Of a DNA stretch of 30,117 bases, positions 1-8,028 are shown in pieces (positions within the stretch are counted from its first letter, which is position 1; each line of letters opens with the position of its first letter). The translations under genes and the position numbers were made by a program. The stretch comes from Flavobacteriales bacterium UBA974 (GTDB lineage: Bacteria; Bacteroidota; Bacteroidia; Flavobacteriales_D; Sanyastnellaceae), in NCBI GenBank assembly GCA_002292405.1, contig DBBW01000001.1, positions 1 to 30,117 of the forward strand, read 5' to 3'. The notes under the pieces were generated by a model. That model saw only the letters and a list, made by a program, of their open reading frames with translations. It was not told the origin of the DNA and made no database searches.

Positions 1-1126
1 GTCTAAACCTTTAACTCAGGGCACTTCTTTCATTGGCGAAACTCCTGCACTCTCTGCCAATTCGGATGGTGTTTTTGACAGCACTTTGGATGGTATTTTT
101 GATGTAGCCGCCAACGAGACTCAAAAATCTTCAGTTGCTGAACCCCCCGGAATTGTGGGGAATGAAAGACTCGCCATACATGCATCTTCAGCTTCCACCA
201 AAGACTATTCAACTTCTTATTCTGAAGAAAACACCGAGTTTGACACCGAACTAACTTCGATGTACCTGTTGCGTTTTATGGACGTTAAAAACCCTCCTGA
301 ATCACTCCAAAAGCCTTTTGCTGAGCTTGCACAAATGGCTCCATCATATGATGAAAAAAGCAGTGGAAATGAAAGGCCTGACCGTTCTTTTAACCTTCGT
401 ATGTTCCAGGGTCCAACATGGAGCAAGTTCAGTTATCTGGAACAAGACGGAATTAACCTGCTCGCCCAAAACGATAACATGAAATCGGATGAATCTTGGA
501 GTGTTGGCGGAATGATTGAATTTGATGCTCTCCAGCAAAATTGGGGTGTCGGAATCGAGTGGAACGAATTCATCCACCAGCTCAATTATCAAGGGACATT
601 CGAACAATTTAACATTATTGACGACGTGTTATTGCAGGTGGAAGTGGATCAAAATTCAGGTGACACGTTGAACTCCGTGATTGGTTCTGCTGAAGTGCTT
701 GTTTTGGTTCAACGGCGTGTAGTCCATCACAATCGATTGCGCACAATCACCATTCCATTGGAATGGCAGAAGCAATGGTCATTCACACCCATCTTACACG
801 GTGGCATCGCTCTTGGCGCTCTCGTTCATTGGAGAGCCTTGATCACTGGTCTAACTTTTACAGAAAATGAAGGAGATTTTGTGAATTACAGCGACTCTGA
901 ATTTCCCTCCAACCGAATTTCCGTTGCCCCTATGTTTAGAATGCATTCAACTTACGACATTGCACCGGATTTGAGTATCGAGCTTTCGGCGCGGATCTCG
1001 TCCATGAAATATGCAAGTCTTCCGGATCAAAATGGTCAATTTAACGGACGTTTATTGACGGGTAACCTATCCTTTGGCGTGACCCGTGTCATTCGGTATA
1101 AGCGCAAGGTTCGGTTGCTCAATTAA
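1..1126 (+). CDS. Outer-membrane beta-barrel protein, C-terminal part (5' end outside window)
   Basis: The reading frame is open from base 2 to the stop at 1124-1126, so the gene begins before the window; the TTG at 86 is only an internal codon in this open frame and there is no reason to start there. The visible part is about 374 residues. The first ~130 are polar, Ser/Thr/Glu-rich and low in hydrophobics, like a linker. From about 'FNLRMFQGPTW' on, alternating polar/hydrophobic strands with aromatic residues follow, ending in strands such as 'LTGNLSFGVTRVIRY'. This looks like the barrel half of Bacteroidota proteins with a polar linker and a C-terminal OMP_b-brl-like barrel. Some relatives carry a cytoplasmic or single-TM front half, which cannot be tested here. 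Exact function is not recognised. It is followed after 68 nt by a small lipoprotein on the same strand. Confidence 0.6.
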   Translation, partial: SKPLTQGTSFIGETPALSANSDGVFDSTLDGIFDVAANETQKSSVAEPPGIVGNERLAIHASSASTKDYSTSYSEENTEFDTELTSMYLLRFMDVKNPPESLQKPFAELAQMAPSYDEKSSGNERPDRSFNLRMFQGPTWSKFSYLEQDGINLLAQNDNMKSDESWSVGGMIEFDALQQNWGVGIEWNEFIHQLNYQGTFEQFNIIDDVLLQVEVDQNSGDTLNSVIGSAEVLVLVQRRVVHHNRLRTITIPLEWQKQWSFTPILHGGIALGALVHWRALITGLTFTENEGDFVNYSDSEFPSNRISVAPMFRMHSTYDIAPDLSIELSARISSMKYASLPDQNGQFNGRLLTGNLSFGVTRVIRYKRKVRLLN

Positions 1127-1194
1127 CATCTGAAAACATGACTCACTGTATTAACTTGCGAGCAACCCCTTCACCCTGTTTTAAAACACATTCA

Positions 1195-1413
1195 ATGAAA
1201 AGAAACACTTATTTATTTACATTTTTCTTCAGTTTAACACTAAGTTTTTGTTTAATTTCTTGTTCAAAGCAATGTTCGGAAACCCCATGTAACGAGGGTG
1301 TACCCATGTCTTATATTCCAGTTTGCGGTTGTAATGATATTACTTATCCTAATTGGGAAAGTGCCGAATGTCATGGCATCACACATTACCGAACAGGAGA
1401 ATGTGAGAATTGA
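1195..1413 (+). CDS. Kazal-like Cys-rich lipoprotein, 72 aa
   Basis: I start at the ATG at 1195 because it is followed at once by a signal sequence (MKRNTYLF, hydrophobic stretch to residue 22) with a lipobox LISC and lipidated Cys23. The longer frame from 1138 adds 19 non-signal-like residues. The mature part has the spacing of a Kazal domain: Cys, Cys, then 'PVCGCNDITYPN', 'AECHGITHY' and a final 'GEC'. Kazal domains inhibit serine proteases in eukaryotes. Bacteroidota carry many short Kazal-like lipoproteins of unproven role, so protease inhibition is inference. The product should be a small surface or periplasmic lipoprotein. A short hairpin (TGCTGA/TCAGCA, 1424-1440) follows the stop but lacks a T-tract. 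Confidence 0.7.
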   Translation: MKRNTYLFTFFFSLTLSFCLISCSKQCSETPCNEGVPMSYIPVCGCNDITYPNWESAECHGITHYRTGECEN

Positions 1414-1626
1414 GTAGGGGATTTGCTGAGTTTATCAGCATCATCAAGCCCTTTGATAATAGACAGAAAAAGTGTCTGAATTCGGCACAACAATGGGAAC
1501 AATAAATGTTAGTAACCGTCTGTAATGCCTTTAGATTCCCTTACATTTTATTTGTCAATGATTATTTAACCATTTGTTCATATTGATCTCACATTCTCTC
1601 GTGATTTCGTTTTTTATCATTGCAGT

Positions 1627-2007
1627 ATGAAAATAGCTTTAATTGCACATGATGGTAAGAAGGCAGATATGGTTGACTTTGTTCTCAAAAGATTGCTGTT
1701 TTTTTCTGGTTTAAAATTAGAATTAGTCGCTACAGGTACAACCGGCTCCATGTTGAAAAAAGCGGGTGTAAAAACGATTAAAACTGTAAATAGCGGACCG
1801 CTTGGAGGAGATGCTGAAATTGGAGCGATGGTGTCTCGTGGAGAAATTAATGGAGTGATATTTTTTCGAGACCCTCTAGATAAACATCCACACGATGTTG
1901 ATATTGCGATGTTAATGAGACTGTGTGATGTTCATAATATACCTCTAGCGACAAATTATAATTCTGCATGTGCAGTAGTGGAATATTTAAATTCTCAGAT
2001 TAAATAA
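1627..2007 (+). CDS. mgsA: Methylglyoxal synthase, 126 aa
   Basis: Converts dihydroxyacetone phosphate to methylglyoxal and phosphate, a cytoplasmic bypass of lower glycolysis used when sugar phosphates build up or phosphate is scarce. The family motifs are all visible: 'ALIAHDGKK' at the N-terminus (His8/Asp9), 'ATGTTG' (35-40) for phosphate binding, 'SGPLGGDAEIGA' (56-67) with Asp62 matching the catalytic Asp71 of E. coli MgsA, 'FFRDPLDKHPHDVD' with His89 matching His98, and 'NIPLATN' near the end. It is shorter than the ~150-aa E. coli protein, lacking N- and C-terminal extensions. The stop codon directly abuts the stop of the convergent arsenate reductase gene, leaving no room for a terminator between them. 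A 213-nt gap lies upstream with no other gene seen. Confidence 0.93.
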   Translation: MKIALIAHDGKKADMVDFVLKRLLFFSGLKLELVATGTTGSMLKKAGVKTIKTVNSGPLGGDAEIGAMVSRGEINGVIFFRDPLDKHPHDVDIAMLMRLCDVHNIPLATNYNSACAVVEYLNSQIK

Positions 2008-2448
2008 TTAATTTTTTTCGTTAACGAATTCTTCTAAGTACGTTCTTATCAATTCCCTTGTTCTTCGAAATTCCGCCATAATTTCTTCCTCCGTCCCGTT
2101 TACTTTTGAAGGATCTGTAAAGTTTATATGATGCCTTAGTGATTGAGATGGAAAAACCGGACAGTTTTCACTGGCTTGGTCACAGACTGTAATCACATGA
2201 GAGAAATCAATATCCTTATATTCATCAATATGATTTGACGTTTGTAAGCTAATGTCAATATCAACTTCTGACATTGTTTTAATTGCGCGCTCATTTACAC
2301 CGTGTGTTTCAATACCTGCACTGAAAACATTTGTTAGCGGCATTAATTTTTTCAGAAATCCTTCAGCAATTTGGCTTCGACATGAGTTTCCTGTACATAA
2401 AATAAGGATGTTTTTTTGTGTCAAACCGTTATTGTATGTCTGTTTCAT
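2008..2448 (-). CDS. arsC: Arsenate reductase, LMW-phosphatase (thioredoxin-coupled) type, 146 aa
   Basis: Reduces arsenate to arsenite in the cytoplasm by a three-cysteine relay. The phosphatase P-loop 'LCTGNSCRSQ' holds nucleophile Cys18 and Arg24, the 'TVCDQASENCPVFP' segment holds the second and third redox cysteines (Cys89, Cys96), and 'FTDPS' carries the general acid Asp112. Plain LMW tyrosine phosphatases lack the Cys89/Cys96 pair, which favours arsenate reductase. Length fits the family (130-150 aa). No arsR regulator or arsenite exporter is visible, so the gene stands alone; it converges on mgsA with abutting stops. Upstream (in its own direction) is the unrecognised decayed coding stretch at 2520-2696. 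Confidence 0.87.
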   Translation of the reverse strand: MKQTYNNGLTQKNILILCTGNSCRSQIAEGFLKKLMPLTNVFSAGIETHGVNERAIKTMSEVDIDISLQTSNHIDEYKDIDFSHVITVCDQASENCPVFPSQSLRHHINFTDPSKVNGTEEEIMAEFRRTRELIRTYLEEFVNEKN

Positions 2449-2519
2449 TTTCTAACTGTGTTTATCTGCTAATATAATATTCTAGCACGATCTCACGAAT
2501 TCTTATTAACAGTACTTTC

Positions 2520-2696
2520 TTATCTGTTGAGTATTTCGCGTTGAAATTTAACCAACGTTTCCAAATCCTCCTCAAACTTATCAGATTTCCCGCCCTGCCT
2601 CTCAACGAAGTGACTATAAGCTCGAGAATTGCGCCCCCACAATTTTGAATTAATGTGAGAGGAGAGCCACCGTTTGTATAGTTTGTAGAACTCAAC
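2520..2696 (-). pseudogene. Unrecognised gene remnant, ~58 codons, no start
   Basis: In one minus-strand frame, 58 codons run from a stop at 2697-2699 to TAA at 2520-2522 without interruption. The translation has normal protein texture: 'EFYKLYKRWLSSHI', 'NSRAYSHFVERQGGK' and the C-terminal 'KFEEDLETLVKFQREILNR'. There is no ATG/GTG/TTG at its left end, so the 5' part seems lost. The overlapping minus-strand frame 2462-2695 gives a poorer, Arg/Ile-heavy product and is probably a shadow. I do not recognise the family. Confidence 0.35.
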
Positions 2697-2726
2697 TTAA
2701 AAAGTTTCTAAAAAACACTAAATGTC

Positions 2727-2756
2727 TTGTGAATCGGATTACTTTTTATAATTTTG
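2727..2756 (+). promoter_or_regulatory. Candidate Bacteroidota promoter (TTG-N19-TAATTTTG)
   Basis: TTG at 2727-2729 and TAATTTTG at 2749-2756 are separated by 19 nt, a full match to the TTG/TAnnTTTG consensus of this phylum. It lies at the head of the metal-uptake operon. If used, transcription starts near 2763, downstream of the GTG at 2729, which would force the first gene to begin at GTG 2768. Confidence 0.45.
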
Positions 2757-3133
2757 CAAGCTCAAAAGTGCTTCAGGACTATAAAAATATAATAAGCCGT
2801 TTTTTCATTGCACTTTGGGCCATTTCCCAATTCCTTCAATTTGGTCACGAAGCAACCCACCACATTCAAGATGACCCTCACGAAGGATGCCATCATTCTC
2901 ATCACAATGAAGTCAAAAAGCTTGATAATTCAATAGGCTTTGTCACTTCTTTTGATGACTGTAAAATTTGTGAGTTCGAATGGTTCAATTCTCATGAAAT
3001 CAGCGCGCCTATATGCCCCGCTAAACATCAGATAACGCTTGCCCCAATTAAGATAGGAAAGAAATCACAGTCATTGGCTGAGAATTGGATTTCTAGTTCG
3101 GTTGTTCCTAGACCTCCTCCAGTGAAGAGTTAA
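2729..3133 (+). CDS. His-rich small protein at head of TonB receptor operon, 134 aa (start uncertain)
   Basis: No named family is recognised. A hydrophobic stretch 'RFFIALWAISQFLQF' is followed at once by a His cluster ('GHEATHHIQ', 'HEGCHHSHHNE'), then a 'CKICEF' Cys pair and a later 'ICPAKHQ'. The C-terminus is 'VVPRPPPVKS'. The layout (N-terminal membrane or signal segment, then metal-ligand-rich tail) suggests an exported or membrane-anchored metal-binding accessory protein; this is inference. Both plausible starts are GTG: 2729 (given here, longest) or 2768 (121 aa, starting just before the hydrophobic segment and compatible with the promoter at 2727-2756). It lies 37 nt before the receptor gene on the same strand. 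Confidence 0.6.
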   Translation: MNRITFYNFASSKVLQDYKNIISRFFIALWAISQFLQFGHEATHHIQDDPHEGCHHSHHNEVKKLDNSIGFVTSFDDCKICEFEWFNSHEISAPICPAKHQITLAPIKIGKKSQSLAENWISSSVVPRPPPVKS

Positions 3134-3170
3134 CGCTAACGTTACTATTCTTCATTTCCTAATTTTTTTC

Positions 3171-5426
3171 ATGATCTACCCTAAATCAGCTTGGGTCATG
3201 GCTGCACTTGTTGTGCTTGTATCAAATACCATACAAGCTCAGTTTTCAGTTAGCGGTCATGTCTATGTTGCTGACTCTGCGTCACCTTTGAGTGATGCCC
3301 TTGTCCAGGCATGGCCTTGTGGTGCCATTTTTTCTACGGACTCTTATGGAACATTCAATGCCGAATGTCCCACTGAGCTAGATTCGCTCACGGTTAGTTC
3401 TTTTGGGTTTACAACCGTCACAATTGCGTTTGACGGAAAGTCTGTCATTGATATTTCATTGACCGCCTTGCGCGTTGCAATAGATCCAATAAGCATCACA
3501 GGCGAATTTGATCAATCCGAGGTTCTCATAGCCCCAACGTCAGATTTGATGCACACCCTAGATCGTACTCCAGGCATAAGGAGTTTAGACCTTGGGGCCG
3601 GACTTATCCAGCCTGTTCTGAGAGGTTTAATGGGATCGCGCATTGCAATCTTAGATGGAGGAGTCCCCATCGTTGGGGGCCGATGGGGTCAGGACCACGG
3701 GGTTTTAGTCGACCCAGTCCTCTATGATGGCATCGAATGGGTGCCTGGTGGTGGCCATGTGTGGCTTGGTCCCAATGCAGTAGGAGGAGGTGTAAAATTT
3801 GCCTCAATTCATTTGCTGGAAACAAAGGGATCGAGAACTCAATATGGAACTAATTATAGGATAGGAGATAACAGATCAAAGGTGTATGTCTTGAGTCGGT
3901 GGAGAAACAAAAACATGCAATTTCACGTAGGTTTTTCCGCGTCGGTATTTGGGGATAGAAACGTTCCCCAAAAGACATTTGAGTATATCAGCAGAACCTA
4001 CGAAATAGCCGAAGGCCGACTTCCAAATACCGGTGGTACCGCTTATCATGGATTGGCGGGGCTGATATACTCGACAGATGAGTTAGGACAAATATCACTC
4101 GACATCAGATGGTCAAATATTCAACAAGGTCTTTTTCCAGGAATTGTGGGGATACCCTCTCAAAGCGACCTCATGGGTGATGGCAATATTTATTCTGTAG
4201 AACTGCCTAATCAAAGCGCGAGTCGCTGGCTGCTTTCAAGTAAGTGGATGAAACGAGGGGAATTAGAAAGAACGTTTCTTTTTTCGCTTTCTGGAAACGA
4301 AAGAATAGAAAATGCCCCACCTCATGCACATGGATATGGACCTAAACCAATGACCGATTTAAGTCTATCTCTTCATGAATATCACTTATTTGCTGAGAGC
4401 AAATGGGAGGGAGACCGTGGTGCGTTTGGCTTCCAAGCAGAGCTTCTTCGTGGGACGACTGATGGGTGGGACTTCTTACTCCCCAACCATTACCGAGACC
4501 GAGTTTCTGCAATTGCAGATTACAAATTCACTTCGGGGACTTTCGGCGCGCGAGTAGATATGATCAGCACAGGAAATGATAGCTATTCGGAACCCCTTTA
4601 CGCCATTAATAATGAAGTGATAGGCGAAGACATCAGAGCCACCGCACTTAACAATGTAACGCCAAGTTGGGCACTCAGTTGGTTTCAGCCAATTGATCTA
4701 GAAAAGATTAACATGTCTTTTACTGCTTCAACATACACTAGAGTACCCAGCAATTATGCTCTAGCAGCAAATGGAATTCATCATGGAACTTTTCGATTTG
4801 AGCAAGGCAATCCAGACCTCAAACCTGAGACTGCATTTGAGGTTCGCGCAGCCTTAAGTACATCATCTGAAAAGTTTAATATTGACATCCGATCATTTGC
4901 TTCACTACACAAAGGATTCATTCACATTACGCCTACTGCAAGCTTTGCGCCAATTGCCCATTCAGGACAAATATATTCCTTCCAAGCGACGGATGCATTT
5001 AGAACCGGTTTGGAGGTAAAAATGAATCTACAAATCGGTCGGGGTAAGCTTGCGACCACTTCTTCGGTTTTAGGCCAATGGGCCCTAGAAACCGGACTTG
5101 GACTGCCTTTTACTTCGCCCGTTGACATCATAAATTCTTACGCCCATCCAATAGACGACAAGCTGTCAATCACTTTGAGTCACAGAGCAATTGCTCCATC
5201 GTATTTGGTTGCGAGAAACGAGGACTTCACAAAAGGCGCTTCTCTATTTGGAATGGGATTAACATTTAAGATGAATAAAAGCGCGCTTCGCTTGGAAGCA
5301 GACAACCTTTTCAACAAGAATTGGCTTGATCACATAAGCGCCTACCGAACCTTGGGATTAGTAGCTCAAGGCCGGTGGGTGTCATTCTCATGGTCTTACG
5401 ACCTACAAACATTTAATAAAAACTAA
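3171..5426 (+). CDS. TonB-dependent outer-membrane receptor, 751 aa (metal/metallophore type)
   Basis: Imports a scarce ligand across the outer membrane using TonB energy. A signal peptide ends near IQA|Q (residue 23), followed by a carboxypeptidase-regulatory-like beta domain (about 26-100), a plug (about 115-215, with 'PVLRGLMGSRIAILDGGVPI' and 'GPNAVGGGVKF') and a barrel to the end. An extracellular-loop candidate near residues 381-394 reads 'NAPPHAHGYGPKP', and the plug carries 'RWGQDHG'; His/Asp clusters like these occur in zinc/copper-type receptors such as ZnuD. The next gene starts 1 nt after the stop and encodes another His-rich protein, so the two are surely co-transcribed. Substrate identity (Zn, Cu or a chelate) is inference from the His-rich neighbours. 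Confidence 0.88.
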   Translation: MIYPKSAWVMAALVVLVSNTIQAQFSVSGHVYVADSASPLSDALVQAWPCGAIFSTDSYGTFNAECPTELDSLTVSSFGFTTVTIAFDGKSVIDISLTALRVAIDPISITGEFDQSEVLIAPTSDLMHTLDRTPGIRSLDLGAGLIQPVLRGLMGSRIAILDGGVPIVGGRWGQDHGVLVDPVLYDGIEWVPGGGHVWLGPNAVGGGVKFASIHLLETKGSRTQYGTNYRIGDNRSKVYVLSRWRNKNMQFHVGFSASVFGDRNVPQKTFEYISRTYEIAEGRLPNTGGTAYHGLAGLIYSTDELGQISLDIRWSNIQQGLFPGIVGIPSQSDLMGDGNIYSVELPNQSASRWLLSSKWMKRGELERTFLFSLSGNERIENAPPHAHGYGPKPMTDLSLSLHEYHLFAESKWEGDRGAFGFQAELLRGTTDGWDFLLPNHYRDRVSAIADYKFTSGTFGARVDMISTGNDSYSEPLYAINNEVIGEDIRATALNNVTPSWALSWFQPIDLEKINMSFTASTYTRVPSNYALAANGIHHGTFRFEQGNPDLKPETAFEVRAALSTSSEKFNIDIRSFASLHKGFIHITPTASFAPIAHSGQIYSFQATDAFRTGLEVKMNLQIGRGKLATTSSVLGQWALETGLGLPFTSPVDIINSYAHPIDDKLSITLSHRAIAPSYLVARNEDFTKGASLFGMGLTFKMNKSALRLEADNLFNKNWLDHISAYRTLGLVAQGRWVSFSWSYDLQTFNKN

Positions 5427-5427
5427 A

Positions 5428-6213
5428 ATGAAAAATTTAACAATTTTATTTGCCATAGCTGCAATGATAACTCTATTCTCATGTGGGACTACAGACACAG
5501 CCCCACCGACCATATGTACTGAGAACGTTGAAAATGGCATCAGTACCCTTGACGAAGTCGATGCGGATGCTGGAACAACAGTCACCCTTCTTGAATCTTT
5601 TTGTGATGATGAAGGTTTGGGAGAATTAAGATGGGATATTCACTCTGCTGAGGGACATTCTCATGAGGGAGAAGAAGAAGAAGGATTCGTCCTTCACTCA
5701 GGAACCGATTGGTCAGTCCTTGAAGTTCAGAACTTATCAGGAACCAATGCTGATGGACAAATTTCTTTTGACATTCCTAATACAGCAAGAGGTGTCTGGG
5801 ATGTTGTGGTGTCGTTTTCAGATGCTGAAGGAAACGCTGCAGCAGATATGGTGACGCCTTTGCATGTAGAAAATGATTTCATCCCTTTATTCACTTTGAC
5901 AGACGTCAATGGGGTAGATCCTGCGACATGGACTGAGGAACAAGTTTGGAGCGCGGGTTCAACCGTCACTCTAACAGGAACAGTTGAAGATTCTGACGGG
6001 ATCGCCGATGCAGAAGTTCTTTTAATAAGAGAGTCTGATGAAACTGAAATCTGGTCAACAGAAATTGCAGTTTCTAATGAGACGTCAATTGATTTTTCCA
6101 TTGAAATGATGGTCCCTTCAGATGCAACTTCAGGAGAATACCATTTAGAAATGGAGGCAGAAGATGGTGCCGGAAATGCAATGCATACTGGATTCCATTT
6201 GGAAGTAGAATAA
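5428..6213 (+). CDS. DUF4625-like lipoprotein with His/Glu metal-binding loop, 261 aa
   Basis: A signal peptide ends in lipobox LFSC with lipidated Cys19. The mature protein is built of beta-sandwich-like segments, and residues 72-91 include 'AEGHSHEGEEEEGF', a His/Glu cluster typical of metal-binding loops. The arrangement resembles DUF4625 lipoproteins of Bacteroidota, which sit next to TonB receptors; I assign this from pattern, not from a search. The second half ('TLTGTVEDSDGIADAEVLL', 'MEAEDGAGNAMHTGF') looks like a second Ig-like domain. It is the last gene of the three-gene metal locus, 1 nt after the receptor, and is followed by a strong terminator. A likely role is surface capture or hand-over of the metal to the receptor. 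Confidence 0.7.
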   Translation: MKNLTILFAIAAMITLFSCGTTDTAPPTICTENVENGISTLDEVDADAGTTVTLLESFCDDEGLGELRWDIHSAEGHSHEGEEEEGFVLHSGTDWSVLEVQNLSGTNADGQISFDIPNTARGVWDVVVSFSDAEGNAAADMVTPLHVENDFIPLFTLTDVNGVDPATWTEEQVWSAGSTVTLTGTVEDSDGIADAEVLLIRESDETEIWSTEIAVSNETSIDFSIEMMVPSDATSGEYHLEMEAEDGAGNAMHTGFHLEVE

Positions 6214-6235
6214 CGGAAATTTGATTAGCTCCCTT

Positions 6236-6267
6236 AAACCCCCTCAAAGTACATTGAGGGGGTTTTT
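6236..6267 (+). terminator. Rho-independent terminator after metal-uptake operon
   Basis: A perfect 12-bp stem AAACCCCCTCAA (6236-6247) / TTGAGGGGGTTT (6254-6265) with a 6-nt loop, followed by further T residues. It sits 23 nt after the stop of the lipoprotein gene. Confidence 0.9.
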
Positions 6268-6346
6268 AAGAGAACCCAATCTCATATCCTCCTCAAACTC
6301 GTTCGACCTGACTCCCCTCGGCACCAGCGTAGAGATGAAATCGACT

Positions 6347-7321
6347 TCACAAACTATTTAAAGTTTTTTTAATACCCTCTCTGAGTGGCGTGATTTTTAA
6401 TTGTAATTCTTCAACAGCTTTGTTTGGACTCACCTCCCAATGGTACTTGAAACGGTGAACCCATTTTGCTGTAATTGCCGGTTTTTTATTCCTAAGTATC
6501 GCGAAAAAAGTATTTAAATGTGCATATAGTAATTGTAGGCCAATGCTAGTTTTTATGAGACGATAATCGAGACCTGATTCCTCTTTCAGTATTTTAAAGA
6601 ATGAGTTGTAACTGTGGTTTTCCCCACCTAAAATGTAGGTTCCTCCCTTCACCCCATTTTCCATTGCGAGTATGTGACCTTTAACAACATCATCAACGAA
6701 AACGTAGTTGCCGATTTTTGAACCATCACCTGGAATTATTCTCCACTTACCTTTTGTGTATTTAGAGATTAATTGAGTTATAGAGGCCGGTTCCCCTATT
6801 AACACAGGCCCAAAAACTCTAGTTGGAGAGACAATTACAGCATCTAGACCTTTTTCCAGAACATAGCTCTTGATAAGAGACTCACCCATTGCTTTAGATG
6901 ACTCGTATTCGACTAGAAAATCAAGATTTCTGCATTTCAACTCGGTAACGATGCCACCATATGATGGGCCGAGAACACCAGCAGTAGAGGTGAATACGAT
7001 TCTCTTTACTTTATTTTCAAGCGCAGCGTCCATAATGTTCCTCGTTCCATCAACATTTATGGTGTAATATTTTGAACGGTCCTTTTCCCATATAGAAGTG
7101 TTCCCCGCCACGTGATAGACTTGGTCACAACCCTTCATTGCTTCTTTGATGTTAGCTAAATCACTGAGATCCCCTTTGAAAAGAACAAGCCCCTCTTTTG
7201 GAAGTGCTGCAGCTTTTTCAAGATTTCTAACCAAAGCATGAACCGTATGACCGTTCGAGATTAATTCCTTGATAAGGTGAGCGCCGATATATCCGGTACC
7301 TCCTGTAATAAAAACATTCAT
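6347..7321 (-). CDS. NAD(P)-dependent extended SDR (epimerase / dihydroflavonol-reductase-like), 324 aa
   Basis: Cytoplasmic oxidoreductase of the extended SDR superfamily. The Rossmann motif 'ITGGTGYIG' lies at residues 5-13, 'GDLSDL' at 50-55, 'VYHVAG' at 68-73, and the catalytic Tyr139-x3-Lys143 in 'YESSK'. 'PTRVFGP' and 'NYVFVDDV' are typical of the dihydroflavonol-4-reductase / 3-beta-HSD-like branch. Substrate cannot be told; such genes in Bacteroidota act on sterol-like, hopanoid-like or sugar substrates. Its ATG overlaps the TGA of the preceding membrane-protease gene (ATGA, 7318-7321), showing translational coupling; it is the last gene of a three-gene minus-strand operon. Confidence 0.85.
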   Translation of the reverse strand: MNVFITGGTGYIGAHLIKELISNGHTVHALVRNLEKAAALPKEGLVLFKGDLSDLANIKEAMKGCDQVYHVAGNTSIWEKDRSKYYTINVDGTRNIMDAALENKVKRIVFTSTAGVLGPSYGGIVTELKCRNLDFLVEYESSKAMGESLIKSYVLEKGLDAVIVSPTRVFGPVLIGEPASITQLISKYTKGKWRIIPGDGSKIGNYVFVDDVVKGHILAMENGVKGGTYILGGENHSYNSFFKILKEESGLDYRLIKTSIGLQLLYAHLNTFFAILRNKKPAITAKWVHRFKYHWEVSPNKAVEELQLKITPLREGIKKTLNSL

Positions 7322-8028
7322 TTTACAAACTTCATTTCAGGGTTGTGGTATATAGAAGAAAAGCTATTCGTTAAAGCGATTATGATATGGACAAAAACAG
7401 CAACCCATAGAGTTCCAGTCATTAATGTCATTAAGCACAGCACGACCCCTAAAAATACCGCACTGATCGTTTCATCTAGGCCTTTTGGAATGTGTGTCGC
7501 AGAATACATCGCGGTGTTTATCGCTAAAGCAGGCCAAACTCCAATAGCATCCACCAACGGAAACAACAAGATTCCTCTAAAAAGAACTTCATACCCCAAC
7601 AGATAGGCTACCCATCCCAAGCAGTTTTTTAACACCAAACTCCAAGTCCAGTTCTTCTCTCTGATTTGAGGGTAATTTACATGGTGAGATGGTTTTTTAG
7701 CATTCATAAACACTAGAGGCATTGCTACCGCAGCAAGAATCAAGATCGCCACAAGAGAGGTCGTTGTAGATTCAGGTTTGTATGTGAGCCCATAGTCTGA
7801 AAGAGCATATTGTGGCATTAGCTGTAGTGCGATTATTGCGGGTAGAATACCCATGGAGCATAGCCCCCAATACTTCGTAAATAGAATATTTTTCACTGAG
7901 CCATCATTGATGTTGTTTGCTTGTGAAACAAACCAAAATGTTGCAAATCCAATAAGACACAGAATCATAGGTAAGGCTATGATCATATCGCCTTCCATCC
8001 AACTGATATCAATTCCTGTTGAGTTCAT
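7318..8028 (-). CDS. CPBP-family intramembrane protease (Abi/Rce1-like), 236 aa
   Basis: Polytopic membrane protein with hydrophobic segments at about 14-34, 55-71, 90-108, 134-160, 165-180, 188-205 and 206-222. The CPBP motifs are present in a relaxed form: 'GYEVLFRG' supplies Glu147 and Arg151 (the usual EExxxR has its first Glu replaced by Tyr), 'YSATH' supplies His179, and 'VHIIIALTN' supplies His214 with Asn221 nearby. CPBP proteins are glutamic intramembrane endopeptidases (the Rce1 family); many bacterial ones have unknown substrates. It overlaps the upstream SDR by 20 nt and the downstream SDR by 4 nt, so all three are one transcript. Confidence 0.8.
   Translation of the reverse strand: MNSTGIDISWMEGDMIIALPMILCLIGFATFWFVSQANNINDGSVKNILFTKYWGLCSMGILPAIIALQLMPQYALSDYGLTYKPESTTTSLVAILILAAVAMPLVFMNAKKPSHHVNYPQIREKNWTWSLVLKNCLGWVAYLLGYEVLFRGILLFPLVDAIGVWPALAINTAMYSATHIPKGLDETISAVFLGVVLCLMTLMTGTLWVAVFVHIIIALTNSFSSIYHNPEMKFVK

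Noticed and set aside
1424..1440. Hairpin after the Kazal-like gene as terminator
   Set aside because: Six-bp stem without a following T-run.
2462..2695. 77-aa minus-strand open frame as a real gene
   Set aside because: Composition is Arg/Ile-rich and unnatural, no signal or domain; another frame of the same strand reads better as a gene remnant.
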